Below the pieces are notes generated by a model that saw only the letters and a program-made list of their open reading frames with translations, was not told the DNA's origin and ran no database searches. Shown one piece after another: positions 1 through 8,365 of a DNA stretch of 64,000 nt. Made by a program: the position numbers and the translations under genes. The stretch lies in contig OZ245876.1 of assembly GCA_965229445.1 (NCBI GenBank), forward strand, positions 2,108,001 through 2,172,000. Direction: 5' to 3'. Positions within the stretch are counted from its first letter, which is position 1; each line of letters starts with the position of its first letter. This DNA is from Owenweeksia sp965229445 (GTDB lineage Bacteria > Bacteroidota > Bacteroidia > Flavobacteriales > Schleiferiaceae).

Positions 1-649
1 CTCCTAACAGACCTTGCTCCTCCCCGGTAGTAGTCATAAATACAATAGTACGATCAAAGGTGTACGGGCTGAGCACTCTCGCAAGCTCCAAGACCAGCGC
101 AGTACCGCTCCCATTATCATCAATGCCATGCGCCACACAGGCGGTATCACATCGGCTCTCACAGCGACTATCCATGTGAGCTTCAATGATGATAATATCT
201 TTTCGGCTGGTATCCCTTCCGGGAAGAACCGCCAATACATTTTTGGTCTCCGCTAAGGTGCCACATGTGTTGGAATTCACGTCAAATATTAAATAACCTG
301 TTTGTAGGCGGTTTTCAGCTCTTTTTGAAAAACTCGCAAACTTGCGATGAATCCATCTTCGGGCAGCTCCGATTCCTTTGCTGGGTGAAAGCGTATCAGA
401 AAATGTATGGCGCGTTTCAAAGGAAGCCAGTATTTCCAGGTAATGATGTAATGAATCTGCATTTACCTCATCATTGATCTCACAGATGATGCGATCATGT
501 TGGTCTACCGGATTGGTGGCCGCGTACTTTAATGGGTCATGCTGACCTTTTAGGATGTTTAGCAAAGAAGGATCCGATACACTGATATTTGTTTGAGAAT
601 GCACCAATCCTGTGAGCGCAACCAGGAGCAGAAAGCTAATTTTTTTCAT
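1..649 (-). CDS. M28-family zinc aminopeptidase, secreted, truncated by window edge
   Basis: Reading leftwards from an ATG at 649, the frame stays open for 216 codons to the window edge, so the C-terminal part is missing. It opens with a signal peptide (MKKISFLLLVALTGLVHSQ). The M28 metal-site motifs follow in order: HMDSR at about residues 158-162 (first zinc ligand), GIDDNGSG at about 175-182 (bridging Asp) and TTGEEQGLLG near the edge (catalytic Glu-Glu). M28 enzymes are co-catalytic dizinc aminopeptidases or carboxypeptidases; this one would act in the periplasm or outside the cell. Substrate specificity cannot be read from what is present. Whether a T9SS tail follows is not visible. Confidence 0.9.
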   Translation of the reverse strand, partial: MKKISFLLLVALTGLVHSQTNISVSDPSLLNILKGQHDPLKYAATNPVDQHDRIICEINDEVNADSLHHYLEILASFETRHTFSDTLSPSKGIGAARRWIHRKFASFSKRAENRLQTGYLIFDVNSNTCGTLAETKNVLAVLPGRDTSRKDIIIIEAHMDSRCESRCDTACVAHGIDDNGSGTALVLELARVLSPYTFDRTIVFMTTTGEEQGLLG

Positions 650-695
650 AACCTAAAGTTAGGGTTTAATCGCAAAAACACCTATCATCCCTGGC

Positions 696-1493
696 TCACA
701 TTTTAAACAGGCGCACCGGATCCTGATTTAATAGCGCACTCATAGCCAGGTAGAGATCTGGTTTTTCTTCCAAAAACTCTCGCGGTTTTTCAAAAAAATA
801 CTCTACGGCTACCGCGAAGAACTCATGATGGTTCAGCGAGGCATACTTTCTGAAGAAATTACTCTGCCCCTCTTTTAACTTGCCTATTTCTTTCGCCGCC
901 AGATTGTCAAAGTGCTTCAATTCCTGTTCTGGAATGAAATCAAACTCTTCATTGCTGATGGCATTCTCTAACCTCAAGGCATGAGCCATTTCATGCAAAG
1001 CGAGATTTCTTCCATCCTTCTCATCCCGGTATCCCGCCTCAAAACTCTTCCATGAAATCACAATCAAACCCCTGGGGTTTACTTCACCACGGTGATACTT
1101 CCGGGTAATTCTGGAATAATAATCAGAAGGATACACCAATATTTTGGAGAAATGCTGAAAATTTAAGTGTCTAAATCCAAAGGTTAATTGGATAGCGGCT
1201 CCAGCTATCAACACTTTCATTTCGTCTGTAACCGAGGGAATCCCTCTGGGGATAAACTGCTTGGAATCAATAAATGCCTGGACTCTGCTTTCAAATCTCT
1301 TCTGATTAGGCAAATCCAGATTCTTGTAATAGGTATAATAGGCCGCCAGTACCTGCTTGTAGTATGGCTTTACCGGCCGAAATCTGATTCGCTGGAAGCG
1401 CTCTCTTCTCAACGAAGATCTTCCAAAATGAAACAAGGTAACTAGTCCAAGCACCAGGGCAAGACCCAACCAATTCTGCACGTTTTCTTCCAT
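696..1493 (-). CDS. MtfA-like zinc-dependent peptidase, membrane-anchored
   Basis: The protein is 265 residues from the ATG at 1493; the frame extends to an earlier ATG at 1559, but the added 22 residues look unlike coding sequence and would precede the membrane helix. An N-terminal hydrophobic segment (about residues 8-24) is followed by a basic stretch, then a soluble domain with the zincin motif HEMAHALRLEN (His167, Glu168, His171). A second acidic motif, HHEFFAVAVEYFF, lies where MtfA enzymes carry their third ligand. E. coli MtfA is a cytosolic aminopeptidase linked to the Mlc repressor; Bacteroidota homologues carry the extra membrane anchor and their substrate is unknown. It is divergent from the helicase gene at 1622. 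Confidence 0.8.
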   Translation of the reverse strand: MEENVQNWLGLALVLGLVTLFHFGRSSLRRERFQRIRFRPVKPYYKQVLAAYYTYYKNLDLPNQKRFESRVQAFIDSKQFIPRGIPSVTDEMKVLIAGAAIQLTFGFRHLNFQHFSKILVYPSDYYSRITRKYHRGEVNPRGLIVISWKSFEAGYRDEKDGRNLALHEMAHALRLENAISNEEFDFIPEQELKHFDNLAAKEIGKLKEGQSNFFRKYASLNHHEFFAVAVEYFFEKPREFLEEKPDLYLAMSALLNQDPVRLFKM

Positions 1494-1621
1494 AATGAAC
1501 CGGCGTTTTTCCTGATTTGGTAGTAGATAACTTTTAAAAAAGCCAATATAACACCTCAATTATAGATATATATTGCCGTTATTATCCATCGGTAAATGCC
1601 GATAAAAGTCATGAAACACGC

Positions 1622-2932
1622 ATGAAATTCGAAGAATTCGGGCTGAACGAGAAACTCCTTGAGGCCATACACTATATGAATTATACGGATGCAACGGAGA
1701 TTCAATCCAAAGCTATTCCCATAATTCTTGAAAATAAGGACGTTATTGGTTGTGCTCAAACCGGTACCGGTAAAACGGCTGCGTTCATACTTCCAATCTT
1801 AAACCATATAGCCCGGGAGAATACCTCCGGCATCAATACTTTGGTATTGGTTCCTACACGGGAGCTGGCCGTACAAATAGATCAGCAAATCCAGGGTATG
1901 TCCTGGTTTACCAATGTAAACAGCTTTGCTGTTTATGGTGGTGGCAGTGGTGTTGAATGGGAAAAAGAACGCAGGGCTTTATCTCAGGGAGCAGACATAG
2001 TTATTGCTACTCCAGGAAGGCTACAGGCACATATGGCTAATGGCTACGTTGATTTCAGCACCTTGCGACACCTGATATTGGACGAGGCTGATCGCATGCT
2101 GGACATCGGCTTTTATGACGATATCAAAAACATCATTTCACAATTGCCCAAAAAGCGGCAAAGCCTGTTGTTCAGTGCTACCATGGCTCCAAAAATTCGA
2201 AAACTGGCACACGAGATTCTGTCGAATCCTTCTGAAATAAATTTAGCCGTTTCAAAGCCTGCTGCCGGCGTTACACAAGAGGTGTATTTGTGCTATGAGG
2301 AGCAAAAACTGGCTTTAGCCAGACAGGTAATCAGGGATCATGAAGATTTTAAGAGTATTCTGATCTTCTGTTCCACCAAGAAAAAGGTAGAACAGGTCAC
2401 TCGCTCCCTTCGCAATAAAAATTATCGGGTAGAAGGAATTTCTTCTGATTATGAGCAGGAGGATCGGGAGCGCGTATTGCTGAGTTTCAGGGCTCGGAAA
2501 ACCAGAATACTGGTAGCCACAGACGTGATGAGCCGAGGTATTGATATTAAAGATATTGACCTGGTCTTAAACTTTGATGTACCGGGAGATGCCGAGGACT
2601 ATGTGCACCGTATAGGTCGAACGGCCCGAGCTGCCACCAAGGGACTGGCAGTGACATTGGTGAACCAGGATGATATGTACAAATTTCATCGCATTGAACA
2701 ACTCATTGAGCGCGAATTAGAGAAAAAGCAACCTCCGGAAAAAATCGGGAAGGGACCGGCATGGGAGCTGAGTCCATCCTCCAAAAAAGCCCGATCCGGC
2801 AGAGGCGGTGGAAAAAAGAGATTTCATGGCAAATCTACCCACCAGGGGAAATCCGGGTACAATAAAAAACGACGCAATCATCAAGGAAAAGGAGGACATC
2901 AACGCAACAAAGGAACTAATGAAAGCAAGTAA
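1622..2932 (+). CDS. DEAD-box ATP-dependent RNA helicase (RhlE-like)
   Basis: A complete 436-residue DEAD-box protein. Motifs in order: Q-motif region at the N-terminus, Walker A AQTGTGKT (about residues 45-52), PTRELA, TPGR, DEAD (about 154-157), SAT (about 188), then the RecA-like second domain with VATDVMSRGIDI and HRIGRTARA. The tail after about residue 390 is very rich in Lys, Arg and Gly, as in RhlE-type helicases where it contacts RNA. It probably unwinds structured RNA in ribosome assembly or decay. Its last 14 bp overlap the next gene's start, so the two may be translationally linked. Confidence 0.95.
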   Translation: MKFEEFGLNEKLLEAIHYMNYTDATEIQSKAIPIILENKDVIGCAQTGTGKTAAFILPILNHIARENTSGINTLVLVPTRELAVQIDQQIQGMSWFTNVNSFAVYGGGSGVEWEKERRALSQGADIVIATPGRLQAHMANGYVDFSTLRHLILDEADRMLDIGFYDDIKNIISQLPKKRQSLLFSATMAPKIRKLAHEILSNPSEINLAVSKPAAGVTQEVYLCYEEQKLALARQVIRDHEDFKSILIFCSTKKKVEQVTRSLRNKNYRVEGISSDYEQEDRERVLLSFRARKTRILVATDVMSRGIDIKDIDLVLNFDVPGDAEDYVHRIGRTARAATKGLAVTLVNQDDMYKFHRIEQLIERELEKKQPPEKIGKGPAWELSPSSKKARSGRGGGKKRFHGKSTHQGKSGYNKKRRNHQGKGGHQRNKGTNESK

Positions 2933-3377
2933 GTCTATCGTATTGCTAATCTGTGGTTTAAGCTTTATACTGCCATTTGGCGGCAAGGCGCAGTATGAAG
3001 AGGCGGCCATTAAGGAATTGCTTCGCGAAGCCTATGAAAATGGATACCACAACTCGGGAATTGTGCGCAATTTGGAATTAGGCTTTAGTCCTGATTTTAG
3101 AGAGGTTACAATAAAAGAAGGGGTTCCTGAATTCAGAAATTTATCCGACTGGATGGCCGATGTTCAGCGTGGGGTAAGCCAGAACATATTCCCTTTAGAA
3201 GGTGATGAGCGTTATAGTATATTCTATCACCGACTGGATATTAACGGAGACTTGGCGCATATTAAACTCAATCTCAAGCGAGGTGGTAAACCCGTATCAC
3301 TGGAGTATGTGGAGGTTTATAAATCAAAAAGTGGTTGGCTAATACTGAGTATGACAAGGGTTCCCATGATTAAATAG
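2919..3377 (+). CDS. Secreted NTF2-like (putative lumazine-binding) protein
   Basis: I place the start at the ATG at 2919, where a signal peptide begins (MKASKSIVLLICGLSF, then a GGKAQ cleavage region); a longer in-frame extension inside the helicase gene is almost certainly not translated. The mature part, about 125 residues, has the NTF2-like layout: an N-terminal helix with EAAIKELLREAYENGYH, a middle segment, and a C-terminal sheet ending KSGWLILSMTRVPM. This matches the Bacteroidota putative lumazine-binding/SnoaL group, whose ligand is usually unknown. It overlaps the helicase stop by 14 bp. A paralogous fold is encoded at 4922-5371. Confidence 0.7.
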   Translation: MKASKSIVLLICGLSFILPFGGKAQYEEAAIKELLREAYENGYHNSGIVRNLELGFSPDFREVTIKEGVPEFRNLSDWMADVQRGVSQNIFPLEGDERYSIFYHRLDINGDLAHIKLNLKRGGKPVSLEYVEVYKSKSGWLILSMTRVPMIK

Positions 3378-3423
3378 TCCCTGCACTTCCTCGAAAAATG
3401 GCTCTTCGGTACGAATCTTGAAT

Positions 3424-3431
3424 TAATTTTG
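3424..3431 (+). promoter_or_regulatory. Candidate Bacteroidetes -7 promoter element (TAATTTTG)
   Basis: An exact match to TAnnTTTG, the -7 element used by the primary sigma factor of Bacteroidetes, lies 22 bp upstream of the ATG at 3454. No convincing -33 TTG was found. The match is short and the spacing is the main support. Confidence 0.4.
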
Positions 3432-3453
3432 TTCTGAAAACAAATGCCTGTTC

Positions 3454-4029
3454 ATGAAATCTGTAACTACTTTCTTACTGGTTATTCTGTGGATACCTGC
3501 ATACTACTCCCAAAAACTTGATGTGGTTGAAGGAAGCATTGAAACATTGGACACCGCTTCTGAAGTGTCCATCGAATTCTACTACACCCGAATGATGGTA
3601 AATCATTATCCGAACCCTGATAATTTTATAAGAGCCTATGCAGACAATGAAGAGGTGGTTAGCGCGTATCTCTCGGCCCGGGATTCACTAAATCAGCGAG
3701 CCTTCATGGCGGGATACCGAAGTCTTAAAGATACTGTCAAGCCAGTTTTGATAAACAATACTACCTCTACGCGTTTTCATCTACTCATTAACTCCGTTCA
3801 TTGGTCCAGCAACTTTGATCAATCAGAGCCCGATGAGATCACACTGGAGTTCATTCTGCTGGACAATCCTCAGCGCAGACTGCAACAAAGTCGCTATTAC
3901 ATGAAAAAGGTAAAAGGCAGCCTGGCCAAAGATGTTGGCAGCAACATGGCCAGTGCTTATTTTGCAGCCGGAAAACTTCTGGCTAAAAGCTTGCAAAATC
4001 ATGATGCTGAGGGCCTGACTACAGAATGA
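3454..4029 (+). CDS. Exported protein of unknown function
   Basis: A 191-residue protein with a clear signal peptide (MKSVTTFLLVILWIPAYYSQ). I do not recognise the family. The mature part is mixed alpha/beta without Cys motifs; a central segment reads as beta-strands (HLLINSVHWSS, EITLEFILLD) and the C-terminus as a helix. It sits behind a candidate promoter of its own. Its last 31 bp overlap the end of the convergent tRNA-synthetase-like gene. Confidence 0.6.
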   Translation: MKSVTTFLLVILWIPAYYSQKLDVVEGSIETLDTASEVSIEFYYTRMMVNHYPNPDNFIRAYADNEEVVSAYLSARDSLNQRAFMAGYRSLKDTVKPVLINNTTSTRFHLLINSVHWSSNFDQSEPDEITLEFILLDNPQRRLQQSRYYMKKVKGSLAKDVGSNMASAYFAAGKLLAKSLQNHDAEGLTTE

Positions 4030-4925
4030 GCTTTTAATACCCCAGTGAGATTGGCATCTTTTAGTTCAGACAAGGATCCATATTCCTGGTCAAGGCCCAA
4101 AAAGTGGCAATAGAGTCGGTAAATCTCATGCGACTTATATTTTTGAGTGAGGGGTTCTCGGCTTTTTAAGACCGATTTAGATAATTTCTCCCCTGACTTT
4201 TCTTTCTGTAAGGGATGGTGATAAAACAACACCGATTCAAAACGCTCATTACCAAGTTGCTTTGCCAGGTATAATTGAGCCACTGAAGAAGGAAGCAAGT
4301 CTTCCCCGCGTACAACCAAACCTACTCCAAAATGTAAATCGTCTACCAATGAAGCTAGCTGATAGGCAGGCAAGCCATCCTTCCTTCGTACCACCATATT
4401 GATCATTTCTGGAGTTAAACTGTATTCACCTACCTGACCAGCTCTCCACAGTGACATGGAAACTTTGTGAGGTTCAGGTGAAATTAGACGCCAGGAAGTA
4501 TGGGGTGTATCAAGTGGAATTTCATCTTTCAAACAGGGATCGTATAAAATTCCTCCCTCCCTATTCTCAGCTAACCTCTTTCTGGAACAATTACAAGCAT
4601 AGAGCTTTCCTGCTTCCTTCAGCTGGGAAAGCGTGTCTATGTACTGATGAACACGATGTGTCTGACTCCAGCTCGCTTCAAACTCGGTTACACTTTCGGG
4701 GCCTTCCTGGTACTGGATTTCCAAATAGTTAAGACATCTGAAAATATCCTCCGCATATTCCTGACGATATCGGGCCTGATCCAAATCATCTATTCGCAGG
4801 AGTAAATCTGCACCGGATTCATCTGCTAGTAAGGCGGTAGTGATAAAATTAAAGGCATTGCCCAGATGAAGAAAACCACTTGGTGTGGGAGCTATTCGAG
4901 CTTTTGGTTGATCACCTAAGTTCAT
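3999..4925 (-). CDS. Glutamyl-tRNA synthetase-like protein without anticodon-binding domain (GluQ-type)
   Basis: A 308-residue class I synthetase catalytic domain. The HIGH motif appears as APTPSGFLHLG at the N-terminus, followed by LLRIDDLD. A zinc-site-like cluster (CNCSRKR, later YDPC) follows in the middle. The KMSKS loop reads EKLSKS at about residue 247. It ends soon after, with no room for the anticodon-binding domain of full GluRS (about 470-500 residues). This is the layout of GluQRS, which attaches glutamate to the queuosine of tRNA-Asp. The start at 4925 gives an ATGA overlap with the upstream gene; an earlier in-frame ATG at 4940 is less likely. Confidence 0.8.
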   Translation of the reverse strand: MNLGDQPKARIAPTPSGFLHLGNAFNFITTALLADESGADLLLRIDDLDQARYRQEYAEDIFRCLNYLEIQYQEGPESVTEFEASWSQTHRVHQYIDTLSQLKEAGKLYACNCSRKRLAENREGGILYDPCLKDEIPLDTPHTSWRLISPEPHKVSMSLWRAGQVGEYSLTPEMINMVVRRKDGLPAYQLASLVDDLHFGVGLVVRGEDLLPSSVAQLYLAKQLGNERFESVLFYHHPLQKEKSGEKLSKSVLKSREPLTQKYKSHEIYRLYCHFLGLDQEYGSLSELKDANLTGVLKAHSVVRPSAS

Positions 4926-5371
4926 TCCACCGGATGGCAATTTTCCTTACGTCGAGTATCGAGAATGCGATGAATTTTCCACCCCTGATCTGTAAGAATC
5001 AGAGTAAAGGCATTTACCCCACAGTGACTAAGCTGCCCATTTACAAAAAATTGGTACGGTGCCCAAACTATGGCCATTCCTTCATCCAACATCACCTCGT
5101 AGCTTGTGATACGCTCCTCCAGGTCCAGGTCTTTAGCTTTGTCTATACTCTCCAAAAAATGCCGTACTGATTTAACCTTCATAGGCCTTGAACCCTTCAT
5201 CACCGTAGCCAGCTCAACATCAGCATACAAAGTACTCCTAATTAGGCTGGTATCTTTAGAATTCAATCCTTGAAAAAACCGCTCGACCGCCATTTTGGCT
5301 TCTTCCTGGCCGTGTTGGCTGAACCCTGCGGTAGAAATTATTAAGAGACTCAACAAGAGAAAACTTCTCAT
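4922..5371 (-). CDS. Secreted NTF2-like protein (DUF4440/SnoaL type)
   Basis: A 149-residue protein from the ATG at 5371. Two earlier ATGs (5386, 5380) are disfavoured because a promoter-like element at 5394-5401 would put the transcript start on top of them. It has a signal peptide (MRSFLLLSLLIISTAGFSQ), then an NTF2-like fold: EAKMAVERFFQGLNSKD at the start and the sheet WAPYQFFVNGQLSHCGVNAF leading to WKIHRILDTRR at the end. Members bind small hydrophobic ligands or are non-enzymatic; the role here is unknown. The stop overlaps the start of the synthetase-like gene by 4 bp (ATGA), so the two are one operon. Confidence 0.75.
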   Translation of the reverse strand: MRSFLLLSLLIISTAGFSQHGQEEAKMAVERFFQGLNSKDTSLIRSTLYADVELATVMKGSRPMKVKSVRHFLESIDKAKDLDLEERITSYEVMLDEGMAIVWAPYQFFVNGQLSHCGVNAFTLILTDQGWKIHRILDTRRKENCHPVE

Positions 5372-5393
5372 AGCTTGCATAAACATATACCTA

Positions 5394-5401
5394 CAAAGTT
5401 A
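5394..5401 (-). promoter_or_regulatory. Candidate -7 promoter element (TAACTTTG on minus strand)
   Basis: An exact TAnnTTTG match on the minus strand, 22 bp upstream of the ATG at 5371. It would drive the NTF2-like gene and the synthetase-like gene behind it. Transcription would begin near 5387, which argues for the ATG at 5371 as the translation start. Confidence 0.4.
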
Positions 5402-5497
5402 TACTTCTTTAGCTTTCCATAAATCATAAGTCTATGGCATCTGGTCTTTACCCATTAGATAAACCTGATTTCTATAAGCTTTAGTATTATTGTATGA

Positions 5498-6310
5498 ATG
5501 ACACTTAAAAAATTTTCGGCATTCTTATTCCTTTTCACAACCAGCACCGCATTGAATGCGCAACTGGTAAGGGATAGTGCGAGCTTTAGGGTTGGCATAT
5601 ATGCCGGTTATTACATTTCGAGTGATGCCACGGCCAGATATTACTCTGCGGCAGATAATGATCGACTTCAGGATTATATCGATATCGCTGAAAACTATGC
5701 CCGTATGAAAGAAGCATTGGGCAATTATGACTTCACCTTGGCGGAATATGCGCAAGACATGACCTACAACAATGCTTTTGTGTTTGAGCTTTCTGCTGAA
5801 ATATTATTGAGGAAATGGTGGTATATACCAATCCGCTTCCAGAATACCAAGTTAAATGCCACCGGTGTTTTCACACTTGATGTACAGAGAGGTAGTCAAG
5901 GCGGAGGTTTTCCCAACAATCTTGAACAGGTGAATATTGGTGGTACGGAAAAGCGCTCTCACATTGATATAGGAGTGGGCAAGCAAATTGAAATTAAGAG
6001 CAAGGTGTTTGTGCTGGTAGAAGGCGGATTAGATCTGAACTTTGTAGAAGTAGTTAACAATGAGTTTTTTATCGACGAGCAAAGATTCGCGTTGCCAATT
6101 TATTCCGACCCTCTAAACCCTCAGGCCACTCCTGGGAATACAGTTGGTATCGGATTTTATGGCTTAGCCGGAATAGGTTATGAATTGGAGAGTAGTTATG
6201 GTTTTTGGTTTAAACTTCATTACCAGCAAACCCGAATAAGTGTAAATCGGGTGGTAGAAGAAAATCTCATGATTCTTACCCCTTCTATCGGATTTACCAA
6301 GTACTTCTAA
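5498..6310 (+). CDS. Outer-membrane beta-barrel protein, unassigned
   Basis: A 270-residue protein with a signal peptide (MTLKKFSAFLFLFTTSTALNAQ). The mature sequence alternates hydrophobic and polar residues in strand-length blocks (FRVGIYAGYYIS, KWWYIPIRFQN, FVLVEGGLDLNF, VGIGFYGLAGIGYE, GFWFKLHYQQTRI) and ends in a strand with terminal Phe (LTPSIGFTKYF), the usual signature for barrel assembly. No enzymatic motif is visible. It is convergent with the next gene; the two stop codons overlap within 4 bp. Confidence 0.7.
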   Translation: MTLKKFSAFLFLFTTSTALNAQLVRDSASFRVGIYAGYYISSDATARYYSAADNDRLQDYIDIAENYARMKEALGNYDFTLAEYAQDMTYNNAFVFELSAEILLRKWWYIPIRFQNTKLNATGVFTLDVQRGSQGGGFPNNLEQVNIGGTEKRSHIDIGVGKQIEIKSKVFVLVEGGLDLNFVEVVNNEFFIDEQRFALPIYSDPLNPQATPGNTVGIGFYGLAGIGYELESSYGFWFKLHYQQTRISVNRVVEENLMILTPSIGFTKYF

Positions 6311-6882
6311 TTCCTCCTTTTCATTTCAAAATCATAGAAGCCAGAATCTACATCAGCATGTTTCATGCCTTTCTGATCAAAAGTATAGTAGTTCTTGCGC
6401 CCCTTTGAATTGGTCTTGACATAGGCTTTGTCTCCCGTCTTTTCAATGCGGTGAAATTCTCCTTCCACTTCAGAAAACACTCTACCAAAAGCAACCGGCT
6501 CCTCGAACATCATACGCACTGTAGAATACCGAATTTCGTCACCAATAATTTTGGTATCACCGTCCACTTCCAACTGGTACTGGTGACCGATTTTCTTTAG
6601 TACAACATGGTCATGTAGATGCCCATTAACCTTTGTGCGGGCTTCACACCATATTAAAACACCATTTTTAAAATGAACCTCTTGCGTAACGGTTACCGAA
6701 ATAGTTCCCATAATATGAACATTGGTTACGCTGTGGCTATGGTACTTCACCAGGTCGCCACTCCTGCTGCGCTCTAAAACATAATCCCCGATGTCTCTAT
6801 TCTTATAGTATATATCGTACTCCAGCTTCTCCGTGCCGGAATTTTGAATAAAGCTTGCTATGAGGATTAGCCAGATCTGCAT
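6307..6882 (-). CDS. Conserved Bacteroidota secreted protein (DUF6134-like)
   Basis: A 191-residue protein with a short hydrophobic N-terminus (MQIWLILIASFIQ), predicted to be exported. The rest is a run of antiparallel strands (KLEYDIYYKNRDIGDYVLE, ISVTVTQEVHFKNGVL, YQLEVDGDTKII) closing with NYYTFDQKGMKHADVDSGFYDF. This pattern matches the DUF6134 family as I remember it; the family has no assigned function. It shares its stop region with the convergent barrel gene. Confidence 0.6.
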   Translation of the reverse strand: MQIWLILIASFIQNSGTEKLEYDIYYKNRDIGDYVLERSRSGDLVKYHSHSVTNVHIMGTISVTVTQEVHFKNGVLIWCEARTKVNGHLHDHVVLKKIGHQYQLEVDGDTKIIGDEIRYSTVRMMFEEPVAFGRVFSEVEGEFHRIEKTGDKAYVKTNSKGRKNYYTFDQKGMKHADVDSGFYDFEMKRRN

Positions 6883-6940
6883 GTGAAGCCCCTAAGGTCA
6901 CCAGAAATCGCGAAACCGTCAAAAGCCAACGCCACTTGTT

Positions 6941-6948
6941 TACATTTG
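6941..6948 (+). promoter_or_regulatory. Candidate -7 promoter element (TACATTTG) almost touching a start codon
   Basis: TAnnTTTG ends only 4 bp before the ATG at 6953. If it is used, the transcript would start at or next to the start codon and be essentially leaderless. Confidence 0.4.
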
Positions 6949-6952
6949 GACC

Positions 6953-7987
6953 ATGGATATAAATGCCATTCGGTACAAAAAACCCCTCTACCCGGTGCTG
7001 CCGGAGCTTGAAGAATACCTGGGTACACACGGTCGAAATTTCAGGATTCCTCTAGAGTATAACGACTTACTGAGGTATAGCGAACAAATCCCAAAACTGG
7101 ATGAACAAGGCGATCCAACCCTTTGGAATTCCGTTATGTTCAATCATTCTGAAATTGATGAAATCTACACCAATCTGGTAGACATGTATCAGTTGCTAGT
7201 GGCCGATGGCAGTCATATCGACTATCTCACGGTTGATTGTGTAGACTTCTGTGTGTATGGCAATTCTCAACCATTTCGAATAAAGATTCTCAACCAGATC
7301 AATGATAATTACGATTACTATTACATCAAGAAGGCCGATGCTTCCAGGGTTTATGGGTTAGAGTTAGAGCACCTTCTTTCTCCCAATAAAATTAATTTCA
7401 TCTATCACAATAACACGCTGGTTGAAGAGCACATCATTGGCATTCCGGGGGATGATTTTATAGGAAGGCTGGATACCATCGGTGAGTCTCGAAATGAAGT
7501 TAGACTGGCCAAGGAGTTTGTGAAATTTAACGAACGCTGCTTCGTAAGGTTGCTGGGAGACATGCGGGCCTACAACTTTGTGGTGGTGGTAAACCCCGAT
7601 TTTGATCAGGTACAATATCGCATCCGCTCCATAGATTTTGATCAGCAAAGTTATGAAGGCAGACACCGAATATATCTGCCACAGTTTTACAAAGAGAACC
7701 TGGCCTATGTGCAAATGACCCAGCGTAATATGTCTATTGAAACGGCGCATCAATACGTGAATGAAGAACAGTCCCTACTGAGAAAGAGATTAAAGTTAGC
7801 CGATGTACAGGTGCGAGAGCTATTGAGCATTATGAAGAAGGATAGTATCTCTACCAAGTTGCATATTCATCAATTGAGGCGAGAATTGGCAAAGTTTCAT
7901 AAAAATCCAGATTTTATGAATTGCAAGTCTATGGGTGAACTCCTTTGGGAAAATATTCTCTGCCGCCTTGAGGTAAGCGATATCTGA
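6953..7987 (+). CDS. Uncharacterised protein with possible kinase-like (APH-type) active-site pattern
   Basis: A 344-residue cytosolic protein, no signal or membrane segment. I do not recognise the family by name. Around residues 200-228 it has LLGDMRAYNFVVV followed by YRIRSIDFDQQ. This resembles the catalytic GDxxxxN and metal-binding IDFD pair of aminoglycoside-phosphotransferase and other protein-kinase-like enzymes. The segment YDYYYIKKADASRVYGLELEH upstream could be the N-lobe. No clear glycine loop is visible, so the assignment is inference. The C-terminal 90 residues are helical and basic. It is preceded by a near-leaderless promoter candidate. Confidence 0.55.
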   Translation: MDINAIRYKKPLYPVLPELEEYLGTHGRNFRIPLEYNDLLRYSEQIPKLDEQGDPTLWNSVMFNHSEIDEIYTNLVDMYQLLVADGSHIDYLTVDCVDFCVYGNSQPFRIKILNQINDNYDYYYIKKADASRVYGLELEHLLSPNKINFIYHNNTLVEEHIIGIPGDDFIGRLDTIGESRNEVRLAKEFVKFNERCFVRLLGDMRAYNFVVVVNPDFDQVQYRIRSIDFDQQSYEGRHRIYLPQFYKENLAYVQMTQRNMSIETAHQYVNEEQSLLRKRLKLADVQVRELLSIMKKDSISTKLHIHQLRRELAKFHKNPDFMNCKSMGELLWENILCRLEVSDI

Positions 7988-7989
7988 GT

Positions 7990-7997
7990 TAGCTTTG
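7990..7997 (+). promoter_or_regulatory. Candidate -7 promoter element (TAGCTTTG)
   Basis: An exact TAnnTTTG match lies just after the preceding stop codon and 19 bp before the ATG at 8017, a spacing that would give a short leader. Confidence 0.4.
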
Positions 7998-8016
7998 GCG
8001 CCGTAAATCCATCCTG

Positions 8017-8289
8017 ATGAAAATATTGAGAATTCTAGCCTTCGCCGAAGGTGTTTCACTACTCCTGTTACTGCTTATAGCCATGCCGTTAAAGTATGCC
8101 TATGACAAACCCTGGGCGGTGGAAAATATTGGTATGATTCACGGCGTACTTTTTATTGCCTACGGTATGTCTCTCTTGTATATTGGTATGGATAAAGGGT
8201 GGAAAGCCAAGATCATCGCTTTTTGCCTATTTCTGGCGATAGTACCCGCCGGTACCTTTTATGCCGACCGGAAGTATTTTAAGGATTAG
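8017..8289 (+). CDS. DUF3817 small integral membrane protein
   Basis: A 90-residue protein with three hydrophobic segments (about residues 10-25, 41-58 and 66-80). It has the DUF3817 hallmarks: LRILAFAEGVSLLLLLLIAMPLKY at the front and IHGVLFIAY in the second helix. Function is unknown across the family; some members lie in operons for transporters or carotenoid and lipid metabolism, but no such link is visible here. Confidence 0.8.
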   Translation: MKILRILAFAEGVSLLLLLLIAMPLKYAYDKPWAVENIGMIHGVLFIAYGMSLLYIGMDKGWKAKIIAFCLFLAIVPAGTFYADRKYFKD

Positions 8290-8365
8290 ATAGAAAGGGG
8301 ATAGATTAAAGATGTAAGAGGCAGCAGGTACCTGTATCAATGCTATTCATTAATAGACTCCGATT

